A DNA stretch of 46,025 bases from Roseateles chitinivorans (GTDB taxonomy: Bacteria; Pseudomonadota; Gammaproteobacteria; Burkholderiales; Burkholderiaceae_C). Below are positions 8,144 to 19,702 of the stretch, piece after piece. Position numbers and translations under genes: made by a program. The stretch spans positions 1-46,025 of the forward strand of contig NZ_PEOG01000048.1 of NCBI RefSeq assembly GCF_002761755.1, in the 5' to 3' direction. The notes beneath the pieces were generated by a model. It was given only the letters and a program-made list of their open reading frames with translations, ran no database searches and was not told the DNA's origin. Each line of letters opens with the position of its first letter. Within the stretch, counting starts at the first letter, position 1.

Positions 8144-8327
8144 GGAGGGCTCCTTTTCCTGAAAGTCGTGCATCCGGAGATGCGATGGGATGAAGGCTAC
8201 GCAGCCACCTCATCGGTCGCGACCCACGTGCGACCGGCTGCAGGTGGGCGCGATGCGGAGCGGATGACGCGCGACAGGGCGTTTTCACCCAGTGCCGGCG
8301 CGGCATCGCGGACTAGCATTCCCGCCC

Positions 8328-9011
8328 ATGAACCTCGAAACCATCGAATTGCAGACGCGCGAGGCGCCCCGCTTCAGCCTGCTGGTGCTGCACGGACTGG
8401 GCGCGGACGGCAACGACTTCGTGCCGGTCGTCCAGGCGCTGGACCTGACGCCGGTGTTGACGCAGGGTGGCCTGCGTGTCGTGCTGCCGAGCGCTCCGGA
8501 GATCCCGGTGACGATCAATGGCGGCATGCGCATGCGCGCCTGGTACGACATCCGCCATGGCGACCTCAGCCAGCGCGAGGATGCCGACGGCCTGCGCGCA
8601 TCGCAGGCGCTGGTCGAGGAGCTGATCGACCGCGAGGAGCGCGAGTTCGGCATCCCGCCGGAACGGGTCGTGCTGATGGGCTTCTCCCAGGGCTGCGCGA
8701 TGACGCTGATGACCGGCCTGCGCTACCCGAAGCGACTGGCCGGGCTGGTCGGCCTGTCAGGCTATCTGCCGCTGCTCGACACGACCGAGGCGCAGCGCAG
8801 TCCCGCCAACGCGACCACGCCGATCTTCCTGGCGCATGGCACCGGCGATGGCGTGGTGCTGCCGGCGCGCGCAAAGGCCTCGCTGGCAGAGCTGCGCCGC
8901 CTCGGCTATGCGGTCGACTGGCACGAGTACCCGATGGCGCACGAGGTCAACATGGACGAGATCCAGGCCCTTCAGCACTGGCTCGTGCAGACGCTCACCG
9001 CCGCCGCCTGA
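8328..9011 (+). CDS. Carboxylesterase / phospholipase (alpha/beta hydrolase)
   Basis: A 227-residue cytosolic esterase of the acyl-protein-thioesterase/carboxylesterase family. It has VLHGLGADGNDF (oxyanion loop), the nucleophile in LMGFSQGCA (Ser120), Asp174 in GTGDGVV and His205 in PMAHEVNMDEI, so the triad is complete. The natural substrate is probably a short acyl ester. The ATG is preceded by TAGCAT (8314-8319), a likely -10, which would make the message nearly leaderless; no Shine-Dalgarno is visible. The S9 peptidase gene follows 62 bases downstream on the same strand. Confidence 0.85.
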   Translation: MNLETIELQTREAPRFSLLVLHGLGADGNDFVPVVQALDLTPVLTQGGLRVVLPSAPEIPVTINGGMRMRAWYDIRHGDLSQREDADGLRASQALVEELIDREEREFGIPPERVVLMGFSQGCAMTLMTGLRYPKRLAGLVGLSGYLPLLDTTEAQRSPANATTPIFLAHGTGDGVVLPARAKASLAELRRLGYAVDWHEYPMAHEVNMDEIQALQHWLVQTLTAAA

Positions 9012-9073
9012 TCGAACGCCCCTTGCTCACACCGATGCCGTCGCCCCGCCCTCTTGATCCGATGCCCTCGTCC

Positions 9074-12403
<3,330 letters not shown>

Positions 12404-12409
12404 GGCGCG

Positions 12410-12424
12410 CGGGCCTCAGGCCCG
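12410..12424. terminator. Small hairpin between convergent genes
   Basis: CGGGCC-TCA-GGCCCG forms a perfect 6-bp stem in the 45-base gap between the convergent S9 and M48 peptidase genes. There is no T-run on either side, so terminator function is weakly supported. Confidence 0.3.
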
Positions 12425-12448
12425 TCGCCCCGAGCCGCAGTTGCCCAG

Positions 12449-13552
12449 TCAGCGCACCGGGTCCGCGTTCTGCGCGGCCCGGCGGGCGCTCTCCAGCCGC
12501 TCGCTGATCGGCGGGTGCGACGACAGCCACTCGACGCCCTCGCTCGTGTGGCCGTCGCGCCGCATCGCGTCGCGCAGCTTGAGCCACACGCCGACCAGGG
12601 TCTCGTTGGGCAGGTGCTCGCGCAGGATCAGGCGCTGCGCTTCGGCATCGGCCTCGCGCTCCGCGTTGCGCCCGTAGCGCAGCGTCTGCACCGAGGCCAT
12701 CGAACTGGCCGCGACGGTGGAGAAATCGCCCATCACCACGCCGGCCACGGCCACCAGGCCGACGCCCTGCACCAGGTGGCGCATCGCATGGCGATGCTTC
12801 ACATGCCCGGCCTCATGGCCCAGCACCGCCATCAGTTCGTCGTCGGTCAGGTCCTGCGTCATCCCGTCGAGCAGGAACAGCGTGCCGTTGGGCAGCGCGA
12901 AGGCATTGAAGCCGCCACGCTCGCCCAGCCGCGCGAAACGCAGCTTGGCGGGCTGGCCCGGGAACACCCGTCCGGCGATGTCCTCGAAGCGCTGGCGCAG
13001 CGCGGCCTGCCGCGCCGCCGGCACGGTCGATGGCTTGAGCCAGCGCGCCGTCACCTCCTGCTCCACCTTGTCGCCGACGGCGATGTCGAGCTGCTTGGGC
13101 ACCAGCGGCAGCGCCACGCGCGCCAGCAGGCCGGCGCCCTGGCGGTCGAACCAGGCGACCAGCGCGATCAGCGCGACCAGGCAGCACAGGACCATCGCCC
13201 AGCTCGAGATCAGCTGCGTCGTCAACGACTGGCCGCCCAGCGCGCGTCCCATCGCGCTGTCGGGCGGGATCCAGAGCGTGCCGCCGTCGGGCAGGCCGAC
13301 CGGCGTCGGGCTGCCGCGCCACCATTCGCCGACCGTCAGGCCCTTGCGGGTGTAGCGACGCAGGCCCGGCAGCGACGGGCGCGACGCGGCCAGCTCGGCC
13401 TCCGACGGCGGCATCGAGGAGGAGGCCTGCGGGCGCGGCGGCCAGGGCATGAACTCGAGGTGGTTGCGGCTCAGGCGCACGCGCACCTCCTGCGGGCGGT
13501 TCTCGACGCCATCGAACCACCGGGCGGTGGCGGTGTAGGTCTGCGATCTCAT
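12449..13552 (-). CDS. Membrane-anchored M48-family zinc metallopeptidase
   Basis: A 367-residue protein. The N-terminal about 110 residues are soluble and not recognised. One hydrophobic segment (about 113-135) is followed by an M48 peptidase domain with LGHEAGH (zinc ligands His246 and His250, catalytic Glu247) and the third ligand Glu in RNAEREADAEAQ. The family includes HtpX/Oma1/BepA-type quality-control proteases; exact target unknown. ATG 13552 is chosen for its upstream GGGGAG. It follows the DUF898 gene by 16 bases on the same strand, a pairing that hints the peptidase acts on or with that membrane protein. Confidence 0.85.
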   Translation of the reverse strand: MRSQTYTATARWFDGVENRPQEVRVRLSRNHLEFMPWPPRPQASSSMPPSEAELAASRPSLPGLRRYTRKGLTVGEWWRGSPTPVGLPDGGTLWIPPDSAMGRALGGQSLTTQLISSWAMVLCCLVALIALVAWFDRQGAGLLARVALPLVPKQLDIAVGDKVEQEVTARWLKPSTVPAARQAALRQRFEDIAGRVFPGQPAKLRFARLGERGGFNAFALPNGTLFLLDGMTQDLTDDELMAVLGHEAGHVKHRHAMRHLVQGVGLVAVAGVVMGDFSTVAASSMASVQTLRYGRNAEREADAEAQRLILREHLPNETLVGVWLKLRDAMRRDGHTSEGVEWLSSHPPISERLESARRAAQNADPVR

Positions 13553-13568
13553 GGCGATGTCTCCCCGC

Positions 13569-14834
13569 TCACCAGCCGATGTCCAGGCCGAAGGCATCGG
13601 CCACGCCGTCGCCGACGGCACCGCGGCCGCGCCGCTGGGCGGCGCGCACGACCAGCGTGTCCAGCGGCTCGTCGGACAGCACGGTCATGCCCTCGATACG
13701 CAGCTTGGCGATGCGCACCGCGAGGAAGGGCCAGTACAGGCCCAGGGTCAGCACGGTGAGCAGGCCGTGGCCCATCACGGTCTTGAAGAGGGAGAAGGCA
13801 GGCAACTCATAAGCGAACTCGATGCCGCCGGCCAGCCGGGTGTTGTCCCAGATCAGCTTCTGCAGCCGCGCGATGTAGATCGGCCAGCCGATCACCCACA
13901 GCACCCCGACCGTGGACAGCGGCGCGAGCAGCGCCACCAGCGACGCCTGCGCGCCGAAGAGGGCCTTCAGCGTGCCCATCGCCAGCGCGGCGATGATGCC
14001 GGCGACGAAGCCGCCCACCAGGCCGACGCCGACGAGGATCAGGTACAGGCCATAGAACTTGCGCACCGGAAGCTGGAAGTCGAACTCGAGCGCGCCGTAG
14101 CGGGCATGACGATGCTGGAAGCGCTTGAGCCAGCCGTGCGCAAGCGGAAACAGCAGTCCGACCGCCAGGCCCGCAGCGCCGATGACGATCGGCCCCAGCC
14201 CCATGCCGGCGCCGACCGACACGACGGTCCAGGCCACCAGCAGCGGCAGGCAGGAGGCGTAGACGGTGGCGGCGCTGGCCTGGAAACCGAAGCGCACGCC
14301 GCGCCAGCTGGTGTTGCCGAGCTTGAAGCGCTGGGCGCCCGCGAACAGCATCGGCCCGAAGGCGTAGAGCACCGCCAGCATCGCGAAGCCGGCGCCCTTG
14401 GACCATTCGAACGCATGGCCGTAGCAGACCAGCAGGGCCAGCGCCAGGACGCGACCGATCAGGATGCGACGCGGATCGCCGTGGAAATCGAAGCCGTCGC
14501 CGGCCAGCAGCGTGTGCCGCGCGAACCAGCTCGCCTTGCGGCGCTTCGCCCAGGCGGAGTAGATGCCCAGCGTCGCCAGCGTCAGCAAGGCGTTGACGAC
14601 CCAGATGCGGAAGTACTCGCTGCCGGTGCCGGTGAAGGTCAGTCGCTGCTCATGCAGCTTCGCGAGCAGGCCGGTGGCCATCGGCCCGGTCTGCTCCGAC
14701 GGTGCGGCGACGGCCGGCTTGAGGACCGGTGCGCGCGGCCCCGGCGGCGTCGGCAGCGGGGGCGCCAACGGCGCCGGTGGTGCGGCTGGCGGTGCCTTGG
14801 GCACCAGTTCCAGCTCGATCTTGTTCTCGATCAA
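13569..14834 (-). CDS. DUF898 (YjgN-like) multi-pass membrane protein
   Basis: An inner-membrane protein of about 421 residues. A Pro/Ala-rich cytosolic leader is followed by the YjgN/DUF898 fold: FTGTGSEYFRIWVVNALLTLATLGIYSAWAKRRK, then DGFDFHGDPRRIL, and a second matching half with ALEFDFQLPVRKFYGLYLILVGVG. Several hydrophobic segments follow, and a hydrophilic tail ends the protein. The function is unknown. The start is uncertain: TTG 14834 has GGGAG 8 bases upstream, GTG 14930 would begin just after the speD stop but lacks a ribosome site, and ATG 14681 would remove the Pro-rich leader. It lies between speD and the M48 peptidase gene. Confidence 0.78.
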   Translation of the reverse strand: MIENKIELELVPKAPPAAPPAPLAPPLPTPPGPRAPVLKPAVAAPSEQTGPMATGLLAKLHEQRLTFTGTGSEYFRIWVVNALLTLATLGIYSAWAKRRKASWFARHTLLAGDGFDFHGDPRRILIGRVLALALLVCYGHAFEWSKGAGFAMLAVLYAFGPMLFAGAQRFKLGNTSWRGVRFGFQASAATVYASCLPLLVAWTVVSVGAGMGLGPIVIGAAGLAVGLLFPLAHGWLKRFQHRHARYGALEFDFQLPVRKFYGLYLILVGVGLVGGFVAGIIAALAMGTLKALFGAQASLVALLAPLSTVGVLWVIGWPIYIARLQKLIWDNTRLAGGIEFAYELPAFSLFKTVMGHGLLTVLTLGLYWPFLAVRIAKLRIEGMTVLSDEPLDTLVVRAAQRRGRGAVGDGVADAFGLDIGW

Positions 14835-14937
14835 TCCCTCTTCTCCCGGGCCGTCCTGGCCCGGGCGAGAGTCTAGTGAAGCTGGCGGCCCCCGCCGATC
14901 CCCCGCCAGGGCGAGCGGGGAAAACGCCACGGTCGTG

Positions 14938-15330
14938 TCAGCGGCCTGTGGGGGGGCCGGGGCGCCCCCGTTCGAGCGCCTGCTGGTGGGCGTCGGCCGG
15001 TTCGAACAACGCCACCAGCGCCGCCATCACAGCGCGCGCCTTGGCCGAGTTGTCGCCGCCGTAGTTGCAGACGTAGACATCCAGCGTCACCGCGGCGATC
15101 TCCGGCCAACTGTGCAGCGCCACATGCGACTCGGCCAGCAACAGCATGCCGGTGATGCCGCCCGGCGTGCCATCGGCTGCGGCTGGGAAGCGATGCCAGT
15201 GTTCGCCAACCACGGTCAGCCCGGCCCCCTCCACCGCCTCGCGGGTCTGGCGGGCCAGGCTCCGGGCATCGGTCAGCAGCGCCGAGCGCGCACAGCCGGA
15301 CAGGTCGGCGGTGAGGTGCAAGCCGTTCAT
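14938..15330 (-). CDS. speD: S-adenosylmethionine decarboxylase proenzyme
   Basis: Pyruvoyl enzyme that makes decarboxylated SAM, the aminopropyl donor for spermidine. The 130-residue proenzyme is of the short prokaryotic type. The self-cleavage site is visible in LLLAESHVALHSWPE, where Ser68 becomes the pyruvoyl group, with catalytic His73 and Cys88 (DVYVCN). The N-terminus MNGLHLTADL is typical. No spermidine synthase lies next to it; the genes that follow on this strand are DUF898 and the M48 peptidase. Confidence 0.92.
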   Translation of the reverse strand: MNGLHLTADLSGCARSALLTDARSLARQTREAVEGAGLTVVGEHWHRFPAAADGTPGGITGMLLLAESHVALHSWPEIAAVTLDVYVCNYGGDNSAKARAVMAALVALFEPADAHQQALERGRPGPPTGR

Positions 15331-15388
15331 GGCGGCGGAGTGTAGGCCGGCAGGGCCCGCCGGACCGCGATTCGTCCGCAGGCTGCGC

Positions 15389-15850
15389 TCAACCGGCCGG
15401 CTGGCCGGCTTCGGCCAGCAGCGCGTGGCAGCGCTCCTCGTGCTGGGCGATCTCGGCGAGCGTCACTTCGATGTCGCTGAGCTGCTGCTGCAACTGCTTG
15501 CGGTGCTGGTCCAGCACGCCCAGGAACGCGCGCAATTGCGGCACGGTGTCCGACTGGTTGTCGTACATGTCCACCAGCTGCTTGATCTCCTGCAGCGACA
15601 GTCCCAGCCGCTTGCCGCGCAAGGTCAGCTTCAGCCGCGTGCGGTCGCGCTGCGTGTACACGCGATTGCGCCCGGCGCGAGCCGGCGTCAACAAGCCCAT
15701 GTCCTCGTAGAAGCGGATCGCGCGGGGGGTGATGTCGAACTCGGCCGCCAGCTCGGTGATGGTGAACAGCGGCCCCGCGTTGTCGCCGGCTTCGGGCAGC
15801 GCGTCCTCGGGCAGGTCATCGGCCGGGGTCGGGCGGGGTGAGGGGCTCAT
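15389..15850 (-). CDS. MerR-family regulator, LiuR-like
   Basis: A 153-residue MerR-type regulator. After a disordered acidic/Pro start, residues about 31-100 form the winged helix (FTITELAAEFDITPRAIRFYEDMGLL, then RNRVYTQRDRTRLKLTLRGKRLG). Residues about 110-145 are the dimer coiled coil. No metal-binding cysteine pattern is seen, in line with the LiuR branch that senses branched-chain acyl-CoA catabolism. It is divergent from an MBL-fold hydrolase gene, and the 45-base gap holds an ACGT-repeat operator. The LiuR assignment rests on protein style plus that operator and is an inference. Confidence 0.8.
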   Translation of the reverse strand: MSPSPRPTPADDLPEDALPEAGDNAGPLFTITELAAEFDITPRAIRFYEDMGLLTPARAGRNRVYTQRDRTRLKLTLRGKRLGLSLQEIKQLVDMYDNQSDTVPQLRAFLGVLDQHRKQLQQQLSDIEVTLAEIAQHEERCHALLAEAGQPAG

Positions 15851-15866
15851 GGCTACACTGGCAAAT

Positions 15867-15886
15867 GACGTTGACGTAAACGTAAG
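15867..15886. promoter_or_regulatory. ACGT-box operator for the LiuR-like MerR protein
   Basis: Three ACGT tetramers lie at 15868, 15874 and 15880, exactly 6 bp apart, within GACGTTGACGTAAACGTAAG. The right part matches the TTGACGTAAACGTAA type reported for LiuR regulators in proteobacteria (recalled). It sits between the divergent start codons, so it could control both genes. Confidence 0.7.
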
Positions 15887-15895
15887 TCTAAAGCC

Positions 15896-16951
15896 ATGGC
15901 CAATCCCCGCGAATCGGAACTCACCTACCCCTTGGGCGACACCCTCCCCGGTCCGGGCGAGGCGCTCGACCTGCTGCCCGGCCTGCGGTGGGTGCGGATG
16001 GGCCTGCCCTTCGCGCTGGACCACATCAACCTCTGGTTGCTGCGCGACGTCCAGGACGGCCGCGAGGGCTGGACCATCGTCGACTGCGGCATCCACAGCG
16101 ATGCGACCAAGGCGAACTGGGAACGGGTCTTCGCCGAGCGCCTGGACGGTCTGCCGGTGCTGCGCGTGATCGTCACCCACTTCCATCCGGACCACATGGG
16201 CCTGGCCCACTGGCTGACCGAGCGCTGGCAATGCCGGCTGTGGATCAGCGCGACGGACTATCAGCTGGCGCGGGTGGCGTCCTCGTCGACGGTCGGCATG
16301 GGCGGCGAGGCGGCGGCGGCCTTCTTCGGCAGCCACGGGCTGACCGATCCGGCAGCGCTGGACAAGATCCGCGGCCGCGCGAGCTATTACCCCAGCATGG
16401 TCCCCTCGATCCCGCCCGCGTTCCGGCGGCTGATGGACGGCATGACCGTGCGCATCGGCGATCACGACTGGCGCTGCCTCGTCGGCCATGGCCATGCGCC
16501 GGAACACATCAGCCTGTTCAGCGAGACGCTGGGCGTGATGATCTCGGGCGACATGGTGCTGCCGCGGATCTCCACCAATGTCTCGGTGGTGGACGTCGAA
16601 CCGGAGGCGGATCCGCTGCAGCTCTACCTGGATTCGATCGCGCGGCTGAGCACGCTGCCGGCCGACACGCTGGTGCTGCCCGCCCACGGCAAGCCCTTCC
16701 GGGGGCTGCATGCCCGCATCGACCAGCTGCAGCAGCATCACCAGGAGCGGCTGGCCGAAGTGCTGGAGGCCTGCACCGCCAAGCCCTGCCACGCGGCCGA
16801 GCTGCTGCCGATGATGTTCCGCCGGCCGCTGGACCTGCACCAGACGACCTTCGCGATGGGCGAGGCGGTGGCCCATCTGCATCGCCTGTGGCTGGGCGGG
16901 CTGCTGCGCCGGACGCTGGACGCGGACGGCATCCATCGCTTCTCGGTCTGA
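15896..16951 (+). CDS. MBL-fold metallo-hydrolase
   Basis: A 351-residue metallo-beta-lactamase-fold hydrolase. The metal motif is VTHFHPDHMG (His95, His97, Asp99, His100), with further ligands in GHGHAPEHIS, ISGDMVLP and LPAHGKPF. The C-terminal about 80 residues form a helical domain like that of the LACTB2/glyoxalase-II-related group. The family hydrolyses thioesters, phosphodiesters or lactams; its place next to a LiuR-like gene suggests a thioester in branched-chain acyl-CoA breakdown, which is inference. The start lies 10 bases after the operator, leaving little room for an ordinary promoter. Confidence 0.85.
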   Translation: MANPRESELTYPLGDTLPGPGEALDLLPGLRWVRMGLPFALDHINLWLLRDVQDGREGWTIVDCGIHSDATKANWERVFAERLDGLPVLRVIVTHFHPDHMGLAHWLTERWQCRLWISATDYQLARVASSSTVGMGGEAAAAFFGSHGLTDPAALDKIRGRASYYPSMVPSIPPAFRRLMDGMTVRIGDHDWRCLVGHGHAPEHISLFSETLGVMISGDMVLPRISTNVSVVDVEPEADPLQLYLDSIARLSTLPADTLVLPAHGKPFRGLHARIDQLQQHHQERLAEVLEACTAKPCHAAELLPMMFRRPLDLHQTTFAMGEAVAHLHRLWLGGLLRRTLDADGIHRFSV

Positions 16952-17280
16952 GATCGAGGTCGGAGGGAGAGGTCGCTGCCGGCCAACGAGGTCCGGAAAG
17001 ACAGTCGCCGCCGCCCCGATCACGGGACGGCGGCGCTGCGCCTTGTTATGCATCAGCTTGTCGGCTCTGAGCGCGGGTCGACCTGACGCAGCCGGTGGGC
17101 TGGGGGACCCTGAGCGCCGCCGGGAGCGGAACGCGGGAGGGGGTTCTGACTCAGATGCGAGTGATGACAGCGGTATCCAGTGTGCCGCCCCACACAAATC
17201 AGCTACAAGCCCCCCCAAAGGGGGAAATGCGAATGTTTACCGCTCTCAACGAGAACGATTGACGGATTCCCGGTCTGGCC
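16952..17280. other. Gene-free gap between convergent MBL and ygjP genes
   Basis: About 330 bases without a convincing gene. It holds a strong hairpin (17006-17035), a C5-AAA-G5 type hairpin near 17212-17226 that may end the minus-strand ygjP unit, and a less GC-rich end near 17225-17265. A short plus-strand frame at 17043-17318 lacks a ribosome site, overlaps the ygjP end and looks like noise. Confidence 0.6.
17006..17035. terminator. Strong hairpin after the MBL gene
   Basis: A 12-bp stem with one mismatch (CGCCGCCGCCCC with GGGACGGCGGCG) and loop GATCAC, about 55 bases past the MBL stop. There is no clear T-run, so it could act as a Rho-assisted or bidirectional stop. Confidence 0.4.
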
Positions 17281-18183
17281 TCAGGCCTCGTCCATCAGCG
17301 GCAGCACCGCCTGCCTGAGGCGATCGCGTGCGAGTTCGTATTCCGGGAACACCGACCGCACCACCGCCCAGAACCGCGGGCTGTGGTTCATCTCCTTGAG
17401 ATGGGCCAGTTCATGGGCGACGACGTAGTCGATCAGCGCCGGCGAGAAGTGGATGAGCCGCCAGTTGAGCCGGATCATGCCGTCCGCGCTGGCGCTGCCC
17501 CAGCGCGTCTGGGCGGAGGACAGCCGCAGGCCGGTCATCGTGACGCCCAGCGGCCCGGCGAAGTGCCGGCAGCGGGACTCGAACAGCTGCCGCGCCTGGC
17601 GCTGCAGCCAGGCCTGCACCGCGTCGCGGATCTGATCCGGCGCCGCGGTCTGCGGCAGACCGAGATAGAGCATGCGGCGCGGCACCGTCGCCAGCGTCGG
17701 CTGGGGATCGGCCTGGCCCTCGTCGAGCCGCGTGCCGGTCATCGACGGATCGAGCACGACGATCAGCGGCTCGCCCAGATAGGGCAGGCTGCAGCCGTCG
17801 CCCCAGTGGACCCGGGCCGCCTGCGTCCGCTTGGCGCGCTCACGCTGCTCGACCAGCTTGCGCAGGATCCAGTCGCCCTTCTGCTGCAGCGCGTTGTCGA
17901 TGTCGCCCAGCGGCACCCACTTCGGCGCCGACACCCGCAGGCCGTCCTCACTGACGGTGAAGCCGATGCTGCGGCGCCGCGCGCGCTTGAGCTCATAAGG
18001 AATCGCCTGCCCCTGCAGCAAGACCTGGCGCAGCGACGCGCCGGCCTCACCGCGCGAGCGCGGCGTCGGCGCGACGGGATTCGGTACGGGAGGCGGAGGC
18101 GCGGGCGGGGGCTCGGTGTCGAACAGCGACAGCTGCGTGAAGTTCAGCAGCGCGCCCAATCCCCGCAGCTTGGAAGGCAGCAT
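17281..18183 (-). CDS. YgjP-like zinc metallopeptidase (SprT/WLM-type)
   Basis: A 300-residue protein of the DUF45/YgjP family. A Pro-rich N-terminus is followed by a beta domain (ELKRARRRSIGFTVSEDGLRVSAP) and the metal-binding helix VAHELAHLKEMNHSPRFW (His257, Glu258, His261, then His267 in the NHSPRFW signature). SSAQTRWGSASADGMIRLNWRL is the usual central motif. The role is unclear; relatives resemble SprT proteases. The start ATG is 15 bases past the plsC stop, so it is probably the last gene of the corC-lnt-gly block. Confidence 0.87.
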   Translation of the reverse strand: MLPSKLRGLGALLNFTQLSLFDTEPPPAPPPPVPNPVAPTPRSRGEAGASLRQVLLQGQAIPYELKRARRRSIGFTVSEDGLRVSAPKWVPLGDIDNALQQKGDWILRKLVEQRERAKRTQAARVHWGDGCSLPYLGEPLIVVLDPSMTGTRLDEGQADPQPTLATVPRRMLYLGLPQTAAPDQIRDAVQAWLQRQARQLFESRCRHFAGPLGVTMTGLRLSSAQTRWGSASADGMIRLNWRLIHFSPALIDYVVAHELAHLKEMNHSPRFWAVVRSVFPEYELARDRLRQAVLPLMDEA

Positions 18184-18198
18184 GGGCTGCGAGTGTAA

Positions 18199-19008
18199 TC
18201 AGACGGCGGCCGGCGCGGGTGGCGGGGCCGGCGGCGCGGGCGGCACGCCGGTCATCGCGGACGCGCCGCCGGCCGGATAGGCCGCCGGGTCCAGCACCCG
18301 CATCTCGGTCTCGATCCAGCCCTGCACTTCCTTCATCAGGTCGGCCGGCGTGCGGCCGGTGCTGGGGATCATCGGACCGATGGAAATGTCGACCACGCCC
18401 GGCCGCAGCAGGAAGCTCTTGCGCGGCCAGCAGCTCGCCGAGTTCATCGCGATCGGCACCACCGGCACACCGGTCTCGACGGCCAGCCGCGTGCCGCCGG
18501 TCTTGTAGTCGCCGGTCTTGCCGCGCGCCACCCGCGTGCCTTCCGGGAACATGATGATCCAGTTGCCCAGGCCGGCGATGCGCCGCCCCTGCGCGGCCAC
18601 CTTGTTCCAGGCCTCGCTGCGCTTGCTGCGATCGATGTGGATCATGTCCAGCCGCGCCATGGCCCAGCCGAAGAACGGGATGTAGATCAGCTCGCGCTTG
18701 AACACGTAGGCCAGCGGCCGCGGCATCAGCATCGGGTAGGCGAAGGTCTCCCAGGTGGACTGGTGCTTGGACAGCAGGATCACCGACTGGCTCTGATCCG
18801 TGGGCAGGTGCTCCATGCCGCGCACGCGCCAGCGCACGCCGCAGATCAAGCGGGCGCCCCAGATCGCCACACGCAGCCAGTTGGCACACATCCAGTACAG
18901 CTGCGTGCTGTTGAGGAACAGCGAGCACACCACGACCGCGGTGCCCCAGGGCACGACGGTGACGATCAGGTAGAGGACGAAGAGGATCGAACGCAGCGCG
19001 ATGAGCAT
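18199..19008 (-). CDS. plsC: 1-acyl-sn-glycerol-3-phosphate acyltransferase
   Basis: Inner-membrane acyltransferase that makes phosphatidic acid. Of 269 residues, about 1-45 contain hydrophobic anchors (LRSILFVLYLIVTVVPWGTAVVV). The catalytic block is a variant of HX4D, LLSKHQSTWET, with Glu in place of Asp, as is common in this betaproteobacterial group. FKRELIYIPFFGW, MFPEGTR and VPVVPIAMNS are the other acyltransferase motifs. The C-terminus is an Ala/Pro-rich tail. The start overlaps the gmhB stop (ATGA). Confidence 0.9.
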   Translation of the reverse strand: MLIALRSILFVLYLIVTVVPWGTAVVVCSLFLNSTQLYWMCANWLRVAIWGARLICGVRWRVRGMEHLPTDQSQSVILLSKHQSTWETFAYPMLMPRPLAYVFKRELIYIPFFGWAMARLDMIHIDRSKRSEAWNKVAAQGRRIAGLGNWIIMFPEGTRVARGKTGDYKTGGTRLAVETGVPVVPIAMNSASCWPRKSFLLRPGVVDISIGPMIPSTGRTPADLMKEVQGWIETEMRVLDPAAYPAGGASAMTGVPPAPPAPPPAPAAV

Positions 19009-19658
19009 CAGCCCAGGTCTCCAGGAGCGGTATCGGGTTCAGCGGATTCGCCACGCGACTCGGCGCGCGCGCGGCGTTCCTCATGGATCAGGGTCTCGGC
19101 GAAGGCGGCGAGGTCCTGGTGCACGCGCGAACCGGGCACCAGCGCGATCTGTCCCTGCAGCTGCGCCTCGTCGACGCCGGCCAGGCGGTCGCCACGCACC
19201 AGGTGCGGCACGCAGCCGGCGTTGTGCGCCGTCTGCAGGTCGCGCACGCTGGCGCCGACCATGTGCACCTGCTGCAGGTCCACGCCGAAGCGCTCGCCGA
19301 TCTGTTCGACCAGCCCCGGCAGCGGCTTGCGGCAGTTGCAGTTCTCTTCCGGCGCATGCGGGCAGAAGAAGGCGGCATCCAGTCGGCCGCCCTTCTCCGC
19401 CAGCAGCTGGTTGAGCCGCAGGTGCACCGCATTGAGCGAGGCCATGTCCAGCAGCCCGCGGCCGATGCCGGGCTGGTTCGTCGCCATCACCGTGTGCCAG
19501 CCGGCGTGGTTCAGCCGCGCGACGGCCTCGAGCGCGCCGGGCAGCGGCTCGAGTTCCTCGGGCGACTTCACGTGGTCTTCGCGGTAGCGGTTGATCGTGC
19601 CGTCGCGGCCCAGGATCACCAGCTTCATGCCATGCGGATGGTCGGACCGGGTGGGCAT
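19008..19658 (-). CDS. gmhB: GmhB-family HAD protein with altered catalytic motifs
   Basis: A 216-residue member of the heptose-1,7-bisphosphate 7-phosphatase family (LPS core ADP-heptose pathway). The family zinc knuckle is intact (FFCPHAPEENCNCRKPLPG; Cys99, His101, Cys107, Cys109), as are motif II (ATNQPGIGRG) and Lys111. Motif I reads ILGRDGTIN, with Gly17 where the nucleophilic Asp belongs (GGC, not GAC). Motif IV reads MVGASVRD, with Ala136 in place of Asp. Both changes were checked on the DNA. The gene may therefore encode an inactive or altered enzyme. ATG 19658 has GGAG upstream. It lies between glyS and plsC. Confidence 0.82.
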   Translation of the reverse strand: MPTRSDHPHGMKLVILGRDGTINRYREDHVKSPEELEPLPGALEAVARLNHAGWHTVMATNQPGIGRGLLDMASLNAVHLRLNQLLAEKGGRLDAAFFCPHAPEENCNCRKPLPGLVEQIGERFGVDLQQVHMVGASVRDLQTAHNAGCVPHLVRGDRLAGVDEAQLQGQIALVPGSRVHQDLAAFAETLIHEERRARAESRGESAEPDTAPGDLG

Positions 19659-19702
19659 CGCGGGCTCCGTTCTGGGTCAGGGGTAAGGCAGCGACCGGAC
19701 GG

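Noticed and set aside
8215..8224. Perfect palindrome GGTCGCGACC in the pspC-esterase gap
   Set aside because: Ten-base GC palindromes are common at this base composition; nothing else supports an operator.
17244..17272. Fur-box-like sequence AACGAGAACGATT
   Set aside because: Only one half of the 7-1-7 inverted repeat is present, and it lies at the 3' ends of two convergent genes.
17043..17318. Short plus-strand frame in the gap before ygjP
   Set aside because: No ribosome site, low-complexity product, and it overlaps the 3' end of ygjP.
18660..18800. PlsC motif with Glu in place of the catalytic Asp (HX4E)
   Set aside because: I considered an inactive enzyme, but I recall this variant as common in the betaproteobacterial group and all other motifs are intact.
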